A stretch of DNA of 64,000 bases from contig JAXLQP010000001.1 in assembly GCA_046331565.1 (NCBI GenBank), positions 992,001 through 1,056,000 of the forward strand, read 5' to 3'. Origin of the DNA: DASRDU01 sp046331565 (GTDB lineage: Bacteria; Acidobacteriota; Blastocatellia; RBC074). A model generated the notes under the pieces. That model was not told the origin of the DNA and ran no database searches. It worked only from the letters and a program-made list of their open reading frames with translations. The position numbers and the translations under genes are program-made. Below are positions 8,561 through 18,056 of the stretch, piece after piece (the stretch's first letter is position 1; every line of letters begins with the position of its first letter).

Positions 8561-9316
8561 TCAGGTGTTCAGCCGTGTGAGCAGAAAGGCAACCAGAAAG
8601 CCTGCGACTGTAATCAGTCCGGCAAAGCTGTGCGCCGTTTCAAAAGCTTCGGGAATCATCGTGTCAGCGAGCATTGCCAGAATCGCTCCGGCGGCAACGG
8701 CTGTGGTCGCGGCAATGACATCGGCTGACAGGCCGCGAAAGATCGCATAACCGGCGAGCGCGGCCAGTCCTGAAATCACTGTGATCGCGCCCCAGACGCC
8801 AAAAACATAGACGGATGAACGTCCGGCGTTTTTCATTCCGGCGGCGCTCGACAATCCTTCAGGAACGTTCGAGAGAAAGACGGCGACGACCGCCACGGTG
8901 CTGACTGCGCCGCCTGCGATCATGCTGACGCCGATGACGATTGATTCGGGAATGCCGTCAAGCAATGCTCCGGCGGCGATGGCGAGGCCGCTGCCGCTTT
9001 GTTCGCTTTCTGACGGCTGTTGTGAGCCGGAACGCTTGCGATGTTTCGCTCCCCGGCGCGACAGATACCAGTTGATGGCTGTGTAAACTGCCGCGCCGCC
9101 CAGGAAGCCTGCGGAAGTTGAATCAAAGCCGCCGCGTTTGTAAGCCTCATCCATCAGATCGAATGAAAGCGCGGAGATCAGCACGCCGCTGCCGAAAGCC
9201 ATAATGGCGGCGATCAGCCGCTGCGGCACGCGCGCAAAGAAGCCCGCCAGCGCGCCGACGAGCAGCGCCGAACCGGCCAGCAATCCCCATAACCCTGCCT
9301 GTAACCAGAGCGGCAT
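8561..9316 (-). CDS. ZIP-family metal cation transporter
   Basis: This 251-residue membrane protein has about eight predicted helices and the two metal-binding helices of ZIP transporters: ALLDGIPESIVIG (near residue 120) and FLSNVPEGLSSAAG (near 150). ZIP proteins import Zn, Fe or Mn, though a GufA-like subgroup may export. The loop after helix 3 (residues about 88-110) is hydrophilic and rich in K, R, S and Q but lacks the His-rich stretch of many family members. It lies downstream of the ferritin-like gene on the same strand with a gap of 37 bases, so the two are probably co-transcribed in a metal-handling operon. Confidence 0.85.
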   Translation of the reverse strand: MPLWLQAGLWGLLAGSALLVGALAGFFARVPQRLIAAIMAFGSGVLISALSFDLMDEAYKRGGFDSTSAGFLGGAAVYTAINWYLSRRGAKHRKRSGSQQPSESEQSGSGLAIAAGALLDGIPESIVIGVSMIAGGAVSTVAVVAVFLSNVPEGLSSAAGMKNAGRSSVYVFGVWGAITVISGLAALAGYAIFRGLSADVIAATTAVAAGAILAMLADTMIPEAFETAHSFAGLITVAGFLVAFLLTRLNT

Positions 9317-9353
9317 GCTGATACGCTTTCTGACACGAAAGGTAATTTGCGCG

Positions 9354-9998
9354 CTAGCGACCCGATTTCTTCTGCTGCGCCTGCGGCTGCTCGGTCACAG
9401 GTTGTCCGGTTCCGGCCTGGCCGGGAATTTCATCGTTGAAGTAAAGACGGCGCGGTTCGTTGCCGGTCTGCGGTTCGACCGCAAAGAGCAGGTCGGCCAT
9501 TTCGTCGGCATGCTCTTCCTCGTTGGCCAGAATTTGTTCCATCAGAATGCGCGAGGTCGGATCCTTGTCACCGAAAAAGCGCACCATTTCGCGGTAGCTT
9601 TCAATGGCGATGCGTTCGGCAATCAGATTTTCGCGGATCATATCAGCCAGCGAACTGCCTTCCTTGTATTCACTGTGACTATGTTGCGGAAAGACCGCCG
9701 GATTCATCTCCGGCTTGCCGCCAAGCTGTTTGATGCGCTCGGCCAGTTTGTCGGCGTGCGCCTGTTCCTCGTTTGCATGCTCCAGAAATTCTTCAGCGAC
9801 GGCTGAGGAATGAATTCCGCTGGCCATGTAGTAATGAAAGCGGTAGCGCAGTACGCAGACCAGTTCGGTCGCCAGGGCTTCATTGAGAACGGCAGCCGCG
9901 CGTTCACGATCAAGCCCGTAATCCGGCGTCACCGGCCCGTTCTCGATCTGCTGCCGCGCGCGGTCACGCAGCTTCTGAATATCGGTTAAGAAACTCAT
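9354..9998 (-). CDS. Ferritin-like (bacterioferritin-type) di-iron protein
   Basis: The 214-residue product shows the four-helix ferritin pattern with two ExxH/E metal ligand pairs: a Glu in NEALATELV (helix 1), EEQAH in helix 2, a Glu in AERIAIESY (helix 3) and NEEEHADE in helix 4. These would bind a di-iron centre for iron oxidation or storage and protection against peroxide. The last 45 residues are Gln/Pro-rich and probably disordered. I choose ATG 9998 because GGAGGGAG lies about 5 bases before it; an in-frame ATG at 10022 would add eight residues. It shares a strand and short spacing with the ZIP transporter and diverges from the PfpI/BON stress genes. Confidence 0.85.
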   Translation of the reverse strand: MSFLTDIQKLRDRARQQIENGPVTPDYGLDRERAAAVLNEALATELVCVLRYRFHYYMASGIHSSAVAEEFLEHANEEQAHADKLAERIKQLGGKPEMNPAVFPQHSHSEYKEGSSLADMIRENLIAERIAIESYREMVRFFGDKDPTSRILMEQILANEEEHADEMADLLFAVEPQTGNEPRRLYFNDEIPGQAGTGQPVTEQPQAQQKKSGR

Positions 9999-10240
9999 CT
10001 CGTCTCCCTCCATGTGAATCATTTCAAGGACTCTCTGTCAGACATTCATTGTTGAATCAGTTCAGGAGCAAGATGCATGCCTGAATGTAGCGGGCTTCGG
10101 GAATGCGGCTTGCCGTACAGAGCAGTGTCCCGACAAAGAACGTCATGGCAATCATCAGCACAGCCTGAATCAGACCGAACACCTGTATGCATCTGCTGTC
10201 ACAGTTGCAGACAGGTCACAGTCGGTAAAGGAGGTCGAAC

Positions 10241-10804
10241 ATGAATAAGAAACTTGAAGGAAAGAAGGTCGCCATTCTGGTGGCTGACGGCTTTGAGCAG
10301 GTCGAGATGACCGAGCCGCGCAAGGCGCTGGAAGACGCCGGGGCGCAGACACAGCTTGTTTCGCCAGCCGAAGGGAAAGTCAAAGGCTGGCAGCATACCC
10401 AGTGGGGCGATCAGTTCCCGGTTGATGTGCCGCTCGGTCAGGCCGACGCGAACAATTACGACGCGCTGCTGCTGCCCGGCGGCGTGATGAATCCCGATCA
10501 CCTGCGGCGCAATCAGCAGGCATTGCAATTCGTCAGAGCCTTCTTCGACGCAGGCAAACCGGTCGCGGCAATCTGTCACGGCCCGTGGACGCTGATTGAT
10601 GCCGGCGTCGTACAGGGGCGCAAAATGACTTCGTATGAAACGATTCAGACCGATCTGAAAAATGCCGGGGCGCAGTGGGTTGATCAGGAAGTTGTCACCG
10701 ACCGGGGCCTCGTCACCAGTCGCAAGCCTGACGACATTCCGGCCTTCAATCGGAAAATGATCGAGGAATTTGCCGAAGGCAAACACCGGCAGCAGCGCGC
10801 CTGA
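10241..10804 (+). CDS. DJ-1/PfpI family protein (YhbO-like)
   Basis: This 187-residue protein is a single DJ-1/PfpI domain. It starts with the strand KKVAILVADGFEQVEM, holds a Glu in that segment expected to pair with the nucleophile, and has the nucleophilic Cys in the elbow AAICHGPWTLIDAG, followed by RKMTSYETIQTDLKNAGA. Close relatives in E. coli (YhbO, YajL) act in stress resistance and have been described as deglycases or chaperones; whether proteolysis occurs is disputed. A strong AAGGAGG site precedes the ATG. The BON-domain gene follows about 100 bases downstream, and together they look like a general-stress group. Confidence 0.88.
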   Translation: MNKKLEGKKVAILVADGFEQVEMTEPRKALEDAGAQTQLVSPAEGKVKGWQHTQWGDQFPVDVPLGQADANNYDALLLPGGVMNPDHLRRNQQALQFVRAFFDAGKPVAAICHGPWTLIDAGVVQGRKMTSYETIQTDLKNAGAQWVDQEVVTDRGLVTSRKPDDIPAFNRKMIEEFAEGKHRQQRA

Positions 10805-10906
10805 TTGATGAATGGCAGCTCAGTCAGACAGGCCTGTGTGCGCTTTCGCACCGACGATTGCAGGTTTGAAGTTCAGCATGAAAACAATCGCCCCGGAGGA
10901 ACAGCG

Positions 10907-11299
10907 ATGGCAACATATCGTGATGATCAGAGGCGCAGCCCTTATACCGGCGGCCCGGCAGACAATATCAAACGTGATCAGCCGCCATCATTTCGCGGAC
11001 GCGGCCCGAAAAATTATCAGCGTTCAGATGAACGCATCCGGGAAGACGTGAATGACCGGCTGACGGCGCATCCGCACCTTGACGCAACTGAAATCGAAGT
11101 CAGTGTGAGCGGCAGCGAAGTCACTCTGCAAGGGACTGTGCTGAGTCGTGATGCCCGGCGGATTGCCGAGGATGTGGCTGATTCGGTGGCCGGTGTCAGA
11201 GATGTTCACAACCGTTTGCGCATCAGTCGCCACATTGAAAGCCTGATGTCAGGTGACATCCCGCCTTCAGAACAGCGCAGCCGCAGCGCAACCACGTAA
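10907..11299 (+). CDS. BON domain protein, copy 1
   Basis: The product has 130 residues. The first 40 are polar and Arg-rich with the short motif GRGPKNYQRSDERI. The BON domain spans about residues 43-110 (hydrophobic pattern VEVSVSGSEVTLQGTV, then ADSVAGVRDVHNRLRI). BON domains bind phospholipid or act as peripheral envelope modules, as in OsmY, and are often induced by osmotic stress. No signal peptide is seen, unlike OsmY, so it is probably cytosolic or membrane-peripheral. ATG 10907 follows GGAGGA; the frame extends further upstream without a ribosome binding site. The next gene encodes a paralogue 15 bases downstream. Confidence 0.82.
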   Translation: MATYRDDQRRSPYTGGPADNIKRDQPPSFRGRGPKNYQRSDERIREDVNDRLTAHPHLDATEIEVSVSGSEVTLQGTVLSRDARRIAEDVADSVAGVRDVHNRLRISRHIESLMSGDIPPSEQRSRSATT

Positions 11300-11314
11300 G
11301 AAAGAGAGGTACGC

Positions 11315-11905
11315 ATGGACAGAGAAGACCAGCGACGTGAAGAAAGAGAGCGAAGATATTTATCCGATTACTGGCCGACGCGATTTGGCGATGACCGCAG
11401 GGATGAGAGAAGAAGGTCCCGCCCTGACTATGATGAACGCGGCGCCGTCGAGCGCGCCGGTGATGCCGTTCTGTCGTGGCTCGGTGATGATGCGGCTGAA
11501 CGACGACGCAGGCTTGACCGGGCGCGTGAAGACTATCCTGAATCCGAAATCAGGCGGGCGGTTGATGGCCCGCTCGCCACACGCAAGCCCGGCTCAGAAA
11601 TCAGTTCAGGATATGCGCGTTATGAAAGTCGTCCGGTTGAAATGAACCAGCCCCGCACTTATGCCGGTCGCGGCCCGCGCGGTTATCAGCGATCAGATGC
11701 GCGCATCTATGAAGACATCTGCGAACAACTGACCGATCATCAGGAGATTGATCCGAGCGATGTCGAAGTCAATGTCAATAACGGCGAAGTCACGCTGAGC
11801 GGTACGGTCGAAAGCCGTTATGCAAAACACCTGATCCAGGACATCGCCGATTCGGTGTCCGGCGTCAGAGAAGTTCACAGCCGCCTGCACGTCAGCCATT
11901 ACTGA
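11315..11905 (+). CDS. BON domain protein, copy 2, with charged N-terminal extension
   Basis: The 196-residue product repeats the layout of the preceding gene: a GRGPRGYQRSDARI motif (near 115-128) leads into a BON domain (about 128-193; VEVNVNNGEVTLSGTV, DSVSGVREVHSRLHV). In front lies an added stretch of about 110 residues that is extremely rich in Arg, Asp and Glu and probably disordered. The two BON domains are clearly paralogous, so the pair arose by tandem duplication. GAGAGGT precedes the start. Nothing recognisable follows in the same direction; the next 1 kb is repeat-rich intergenic DNA. Confidence 0.82.
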   Translation: MDREDQRREERERRYLSDYWPTRFGDDRRDERRRSRPDYDERGAVERAGDAVLSWLGDDAAERRRRLDRAREDYPESEIRRAVDGPLATRKPGSEISSGYARYESRPVEMNQPRTYAGRGPRGYQRSDARIYEDICEQLTDHQEIDPSDVEVNVNNGEVTLSGTVESRYAKHLIQDIADSVSGVREVHSRLHVSHY

Positions 11906-12119
11906 ACGATAGTGCAGACAAACCACAGCACGCCGCTGCGAATCTGCTGCAATCATTCGAGCAGATTCGCAGCGGTCAGTCCTGATTGCTGCCTCTCACG
12001 CGCAACTTCCCGCGTTTCATTCCTTCAGCCGAAAAAAAAACAAATTCAGTCTGATAACGAACCTGAAGAATTGTTGCTGTTCTGAGATCAGATCAGTTTT
12101 CAATGGTGTATCCGGGATG

Positions 12120-12202
12120 TGTTGCGCGATTTGCCAGAATCGCGCAGTTCACGCGGGCGGGCCGATCACGGATTCCGCGCGATTTGCCAGAATCGCGCAA
12201 CA
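12120..12202. repeat. Pair of GCGCGATTTGCCAGAATCGCGC repeats
   Basis: Two identical 22-mers (12124-12145 and 12177-12198) each form a hairpin with a GCGCGATT/AATCGCGC stem. The pair is bounded by TGTT at 12120 and AACA at 12199, which extend the outer complementarity. Beyond that, the flanks stay weakly complementary (GATCAGAT...GGTG...GGGAT on one side against its reverse complement on the other), as for the REPIN-like element 50 bases away. Confidence 0.85.
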
Positions 12203-12253
12203 CTGGTTGTATCCCTGCACCGATCTGAAATCTGATCCGGGACTGAAGTTGCG

Positions 12254-12382
12254 AGCCAGGGGCAATGCGGTCACCTGGGTACGCACGCTTCCAGCGTGCC
12301 GGGCTTTTTATGCTGTCGTTGTTTCCGCGTAGCACTGCACGCTGGAAGCGTGCGTACCCACGTGATTGCATTGCCCCTGGCT
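12254..12382. repeat. REPIN-like inverted repeat, copy 3 (GTACGCACGC family)
   Basis: Arms 12254-12299 and 12337-12382 pair over 46 nt with three mismatches, all in the locus-specific outer part or its junction. The 37-nt loop (begins CGGGCTTTTTATGCTG) is clearly related to the loops of copies 1 and 2. The GCACGCT-TCC-AGCGTGC mini-hairpin is present in each arm. Confidence 0.9.
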
Positions 12383-12384
12383 TC

Positions 12385-12555
12385 AGCTCCGTCAGGAGCG
12401 TGCTGTTTATAGATCGTGAGCCAGTCAGCCGACCAGCTCCGTCAGGAGCGGCAGATGCGGCGAGTCGGACACAGGCCGCTCCTGACGGAGCTGCGGAAAT
12501 TACGCGGAAATTACGCGGAGCTGATTTCTATCAACAGGCCGCTCCTGACGGAGCT
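12385..12555. repeat. Four copies of AGCTCCGTCAGGAGCG in two orientations
   Basis: Copies at 12385-12400 and 12435-12450 point forward, and those at 12477-12492 and 12540-12555 are reversed. Each is a small hairpin with GCTCC/GGAGC stem and GTCA loop, so a larger cruciform could pair the forward with the reversed copies. It starts three bases after the REPIN-like copy 3. A short direct repeat (GGAAATTACGC twice) lies between copies 3 and 4. Confidence 0.88.
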
Positions 12556-12950
12556 GCAGTTATCCTGCCTCACTGGTTTCTGTAAATATGCTGCTTCTGA
12601 TTGAGCTGAGGACGGCTCTCGATCTGGCAAGCCAGCACCGTACATTCACCTGCAATCTGATCTGAACATCTGGAACTGCTTGCTGGTTACGCTGCTGAAA
12701 TTCAGCGGGCAATGGCTGATGATTGTGGAAGCGATCTGCACCGTGTGGCATTCATGGTTCTGAGATTCAGTCAGAACGGGGCAGGGCGAGGCAACTGTTC
12801 TTTGTCAGAAAAAACAGTAAAATGGGTTGTCGTTATTTACCCGTTAAGCAGTCTTCCATCAACTTTTATTCAGGGCGTTCGTCTGTTACTCTCACACATT
12901 TGAATTACAGCTTTGAAGCCATTAACAGGTGAGCCAGCAAAGGAGACACA
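12556..12950. other. Intergenic DNA upstream of alanine dehydrogenase, no gene seen
   Basis: About 395 bases between the repeat cluster and ald. Short open frames here lack ribosome binding sites and family features. No strong -35/-10 pair could be singled out; the promoter of ald presumably lies in the last 100 bases. Confidence 0.5.
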
Positions 12951-14063
12951 ATGATTATTGGATTGCCCAAAGAGATTAAGGATAACGAATACCGGGTCGG
13001 GCTGACTCCTGCCGGAGTCAAAACGCTCAGCGCCGCCGGTCATACCGTGCTGATCGAACAGCAAGCCGGAGAAGGCAGCGGGATTACTGATGATGAATAC
13101 ATCAGCGCCAGCGGTCAGATCGTCGCTTCGGCTGACGAGGTCTGGCAGCGCGCCGATCTGATCGTCAAGGTCAAGGAACCCGTCGGGCCTGAATACGAAC
13201 GCATGCGCGAAGGCCAGATTCTGTTTACTTATCTTCACCTCGCTCCGGCGCACGAACTGACGCAGGTCATGCTGAAGCGCAAGGTGACGGGCATCGCTTA
13301 CGAAACCATTACCAATAATGAAGGTCATCTGCCGCTGCTGACTCCAATGTCCGAAGTGGCCGGACGCATGGCGGTGCAGGTCGGCGCACATTACCTGCAA
13401 AAACCCGAAGGCGGGCGCGGCGTGCTGATGGGCGGCGTGCCCGGCGTGCTGCCCGCCAAAGTAGTCATCATCGGCGGCGGTGTCGTCGGCATCAATTCAA
13501 TCAAAATGGCTGTCGGTCTGGGCGCGCACGTCGTTGTGCTGGACAAGAATCTTGATCGCCTGCGTTACCTGGATGACATTTTCGGCTCGCGCATCAAGAC
13601 ACTGGTTTCCAATCCCTACACGGTGCAGGATGCCTGCGCCGATGCTGATCTGGTCATTGGCGCAGTGCTGATTCCCGGAGCCGCCGCGCCGATGCTGGTG
13701 ACGCGCGACATGCTCAAGACCATGCACAAGGGAGCCGTGATTGTGGACGTGGCGGTTGATCAGGGCGGCTGCATTGAAACCACGCATCCGACGACTCACA
13801 GCAATCCGACATTCTATGTTGATGACGTGCTGCATTACTGCGTGGCGAACATGCCCGGAGCCGTGCCGCGCACATCAACCTTTGCGCTGACCAACGCCAC
13901 GCTGCCGTATGCCGTGAAGCTGGCCAATCGCGGATTCAGGGATGCAATTGCAAAGGATGAGCATCTGCGAAACGGCGTGAACACATACAACGGTTATCTG
14001 ACCAATCAGCCGGTGGCCGAATCGCAGGGCCTGGAGCATCAGGCCATCGAGTCGCTGATCTGA
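12951..14063 (+). CDS. ald: Alanine dehydrogenase
   Basis: The 370-residue protein matches alanine dehydrogenase throughout: the start MIIGLPKEIKDNEYRVGLTP, the catalytic-domain Lys in IVKVKEP (near 74) and His in TYLHLAPAHEL (near 96), the GVLPAKVVIIGGGVVGINS NAD-binding loop (near 165-185) and the C-terminal NGVNTYNGYLTNQ. It interconverts L-alanine and pyruvate plus ammonia with NAD, linking carbon and nitrogen use. Length is normal for the family. AAGGAGA lies just before the ATG. It appears monocistronic; the DUF512 gene starts 157 bases later. Confidence 0.96.
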   Translation: MIIGLPKEIKDNEYRVGLTPAGVKTLSAAGHTVLIEQQAGEGSGITDDEYISASGQIVASADEVWQRADLIVKVKEPVGPEYERMREGQILFTYLHLAPAHELTQVMLKRKVTGIAYETITNNEGHLPLLTPMSEVAGRMAVQVGAHYLQKPEGGRGVLMGGVPGVLPAKVVIIGGGVVGINSIKMAVGLGAHVVVLDKNLDRLRYLDDIFGSRIKTLVSNPYTVQDACADADLVIGAVLIPGAAAPMLVTRDMLKTMHKGAVIVDVAVDQGGCIETTHPTTHSNPTFYVDDVLHYCVANMPGAVPRTSTFALTNATLPYAVKLANRGFRDAIAKDEHLRNGVNTYNGYLTNQPVAESQGLEHQAIESLI

Positions 14064-14220
14064 TCTGGCCGGACAAACAGCAATGAGCATCACCCTCCCG
14101 GCACTTCCGTCTGATAACGAATTGAATAATTGCTGTCAGCAACGAATCAGTCTCAGTGATTCAATCAGATCAGGAGCGCCGGGAGGCAGCAGGTAACTTT
14201 GAGCAGTAAAAGCAGGAAGC

Positions 14221-15630
<1,410 letters not shown>

Positions 15631-15663
15631 GGCGGCAGCCCCGAATCTTCAGTACATTCATTG

Positions 15664-17739
15664 ATGGAAATCGAAAAGGAACTCCACACTGATCTCAGCC
15701 AGTCCCGGCTCATCGAGCTTTACGAAGCCCGCGAGGAGATACTGAGCCGCGTCCATCCCTCGCTCAGCAGCGTCATTGATCTGGATCGGTTCTTACAGGC
15801 GACAGTTAATGAAGTGGGGAAACGCCTGGGAGTTGATCGTGTCAATATCGTTATGCCGACGCGCGAGGGCGGCTTTCGGGTCAACTATGAATTCAGGGCC
15901 GATGACCGCCTGCGCTCAGGTGTCGGAGTCAACATTCCTGATTACCTGATTCCGACCGAGCGGATGAAAGACTGGCTGCCGCAGGCCCGGCCTTATGCGG
16001 TCAATGACACGAGCGAAGCGCCGATCTGGATTCGCACGGCCTGCCAGTTGATCGGGACTCGTTCGATTCTGATCGTGCCGTTCGTCTTCAATCAGGAACT
16101 GCTCGGCGTGATGGGGTTGCATTATTGTTACGGCCCGCACGACTGGACAGAATTTGAGGTCGGACTGGTGGGCTGGCTGGCGCAGCAGATCACCATCGGA
16201 CTGATTTACACGCGGCTCTATGCTGAAAAGGAAAGGGAAGTCGAAATCACCAGAGTTTTGCTGGAGATTTCCAACGACATCAACACGCGCAACGATTTCA
16301 GTGACATTACGGCCTTCGTGATCGACAAGGCGCTCGAACTGCTGCGGGCCGATTACGGCTGTATCGGCGTGCTGGATCTGGCCGGAGAGCAACTGCATTT
16401 TGAGGAGTTGCGATCACGACGCGGCTTTGACCTGCGAAAGTCTGTGGAGTCGCGTTTTCGCGGGGCGCGTTCGATCCGGCTGCCCGATCATCCGCTGGTG
16501 CGCGAGGCGATGAATGAAGGAACTGTGCTGAAACTGGAGTATGCCCGGCAGTCGCCGCTGGCGCGTTACCTGCTGTCGAATCTGATTCGCGGCGAGTCAG
16601 CCCTGATCGCTCCGATTGCCGTCAGGGATCGGATTTTCGGGATTGTGGCGCTGGTCTGGCATTCCGAAGCGCGCCGCTTTTCAGATTATGAAACGCAGTT
16701 GCTGACGGGCATCTCGACGCAGCTTGGCATTGCGCTCGAAAAAGACCGCCTGGCGGCAGAAGTCATCAGGCTCAAACGTGAATTGAACGATGTCCGTTCA
16801 GGCGAACGCATCATTGGTTCTTCGATGAAGATTCGCCGCGCAATTGAAATGGCGCTGTCGGTGGCCGACAGCCAGACGACAGTGCTGTTGCAGGGCGAAT
16901 CGGGCACGGGCAAGGAACTCATCGCCAGTCTGATTCAGTTCAATTCCGGGCGCGTTTCCCGGCCCTTTGTCAAAATCAACTGCGGCGCGATTCCGCAGGC
17001 GCTGCTTGAAACGGAACTGTTTGGTCACGAACGCGGGGCGTTCACCGATGCGCGGTCGCGCCGGATTGGCCGCTTTGAGGAGGCCAACGGCGGGACGCTT
17101 TTTCTGGATGAAATTGGCGAGATGAGCCTGGCCGCGCAGGTCAGTCTGTTGCGCGTGTTACAGGACGGCGAACTGACGCGCGTCGGCGGCACTGAAATCA
17201 TCAGAACCGATGTGCGCGTCATCGCGGCGACCAACAAGGATCTGGAAAAAGAGATTGCCGAAGGGCGCTTCCGGCGCGACCTGTATTACCGGCTTAATGT
17301 TTACCCGATTCATCTGCCGCCGCTGCGGGAACGACCTGAGGACATTTACTCACTGGTGGCGCATTTCATTGATCATTACCAGCAGCGCAGCGGGCGGCGC
17401 GTGCAGGGGATTACTGACCGGGCGCTCAGTATTCTGAAAGGGTATGACTGGCCCGGCAATGTGCGCGAACTGGAAAATTGTATTGAACGCGCCGTGATCG
17501 TGGCTGCCGGGCGGCTGATTACTGAACACGATCTGCCGGAGCCGATTCGCGCGCATGCTTCGATTGAGCAGAACAGCCTGATCGAATTGTCCATTCCCAC
17601 ACCGATGGATGAGGTTGAACGGCGCGTCATTGAACAGACGCTGATTCATACCAATGGTGACAAGGCCAGGGCTGCCCGACTGCTGGGCATCGGGCGCAAA
17701 ACGCTGTATCGAAAGCTCGATCAGTACAAACCTCACTGA
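15664..17739 (+). CDS. GAF-GAF-AAA-Fis sigma-54-dependent activator with GAFTDA loop
   Basis: This protein (691 residues) has no receiver domain. Two GAF domains (about 25-180 and 195-365) replace it, so it likely responds to a small ligand or redox signal. The AAA+ domain (about 380-615) has Walker A GESGTGKE, Walker B LFLDEIGE and FRRDLYYRLNVYP. The loop that contacts sigma-54 reads GAFTDA (residues 458-463) instead of the consensus GAFTGA. The end is a Fis-type helix-turn-helix, GDKARAARLLGIGRKTLYRKL. I start at ATG 15664; a TTG directly before it would add one residue. Known mutations in this loop usually weaken sigma-54 contact, although Asp at this place does occur in natural members. 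Targets are unknown. Confidence 0.9.
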   Translation: MEIEKELHTDLSQSRLIELYEAREEILSRVHPSLSSVIDLDRFLQATVNEVGKRLGVDRVNIVMPTREGGFRVNYEFRADDRLRSGVGVNIPDYLIPTERMKDWLPQARPYAVNDTSEAPIWIRTACQLIGTRSILIVPFVFNQELLGVMGLHYCYGPHDWTEFEVGLVGWLAQQITIGLIYTRLYAEKEREVEITRVLLEISNDINTRNDFSDITAFVIDKALELLRADYGCIGVLDLAGEQLHFEELRSRRGFDLRKSVESRFRGARSIRLPDHPLVREAMNEGTVLKLEYARQSPLARYLLSNLIRGESALIAPIAVRDRIFGIVALVWHSEARRFSDYETQLLTGISTQLGIALEKDRLAAEVIRLKRELNDVRSGERIIGSSMKIRRAIEMALSVADSQTTVLLQGESGTGKELIASLIQFNSGRVSRPFVKINCGAIPQALLETELFGHERGAFTDARSRRIGRFEEANGGTLFLDEIGEMSLAAQVSLLRVLQDGELTRVGGTEIIRTDVRVIAATNKDLEKEIAEGRFRRDLYYRLNVYPIHLPPLRERPEDIYSLVAHFIDHYQQRSGRRVQGITDRALSILKGYDWPGNVRELENCIERAVIVAAGRLITEHDLPEPIRAHASIEQNSLIELSIPTPMDEVERRVIEQTLIHTNGDKARAARLLGIGRKTLYRKLDQYKPH

Positions 17740-18007
17740 AGCGCGCCCTGACCGGAATTAATTGCGATGATTTTCTCTGCGGGCAGAGATTGCTGGCATC
17801 CGATCATGATGAGCAGGCATCATATGGCGCGGCCCGAAACAGGATGAAATTTATCAGACCGGGCATTGGTTTCCGAAATTCCGGCTCAGGGGTTGCAAGA
17901 AAATCGTAATTGAGCGTTCCGGGGATGAAACACCAGGCGCGAAAAGTGCAGGCTGGATCAGTCTGTTGGCCTGTGCAGCGGATGAGACAGTGGTGCAGTG
18001 ACATAAC
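17740..18007. other. Intergenic DNA, no gene seen
   Basis: About 270 bases between the sigma-54 activator gene and the promoter of the TonB-like gene. No terminator hairpin with a T-run, no sigma-54 -24/-12 box and no convincing short gene was found. Confidence 0.45.
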
Positions 18008-18036
18008 TTGATTTTGTCTGCCCTGAAGTCTAAGAT
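18008..18036 (+). promoter_or_regulatory. Promoter for the TonB-like gene
   Basis: TTGATT (18008-18013), a 17-base spacer and TAAGAT (18031-18036) form a good sigma-70-type promoter. The start codon is only about 20 bases beyond the -10 box, leaving a short leader with GTGAGG as ribosome binding site. Confidence 0.65.
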
Positions 18037-18056
18037 TCGTGATCGTGAGGTTGACT

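Noticed and set aside
12385..12555. CRISPR array
   Set aside because: The 16-mers occur in both orientations with unequal spacing (34, 26 and 47 bases), and no cas genes are present.
12712..12932. Short plus-strand frames upstream of alanine dehydrogenase
   Set aside because: Overlapping frames in two phases, no ribosome binding site, and composition like the surrounding intergenic DNA.
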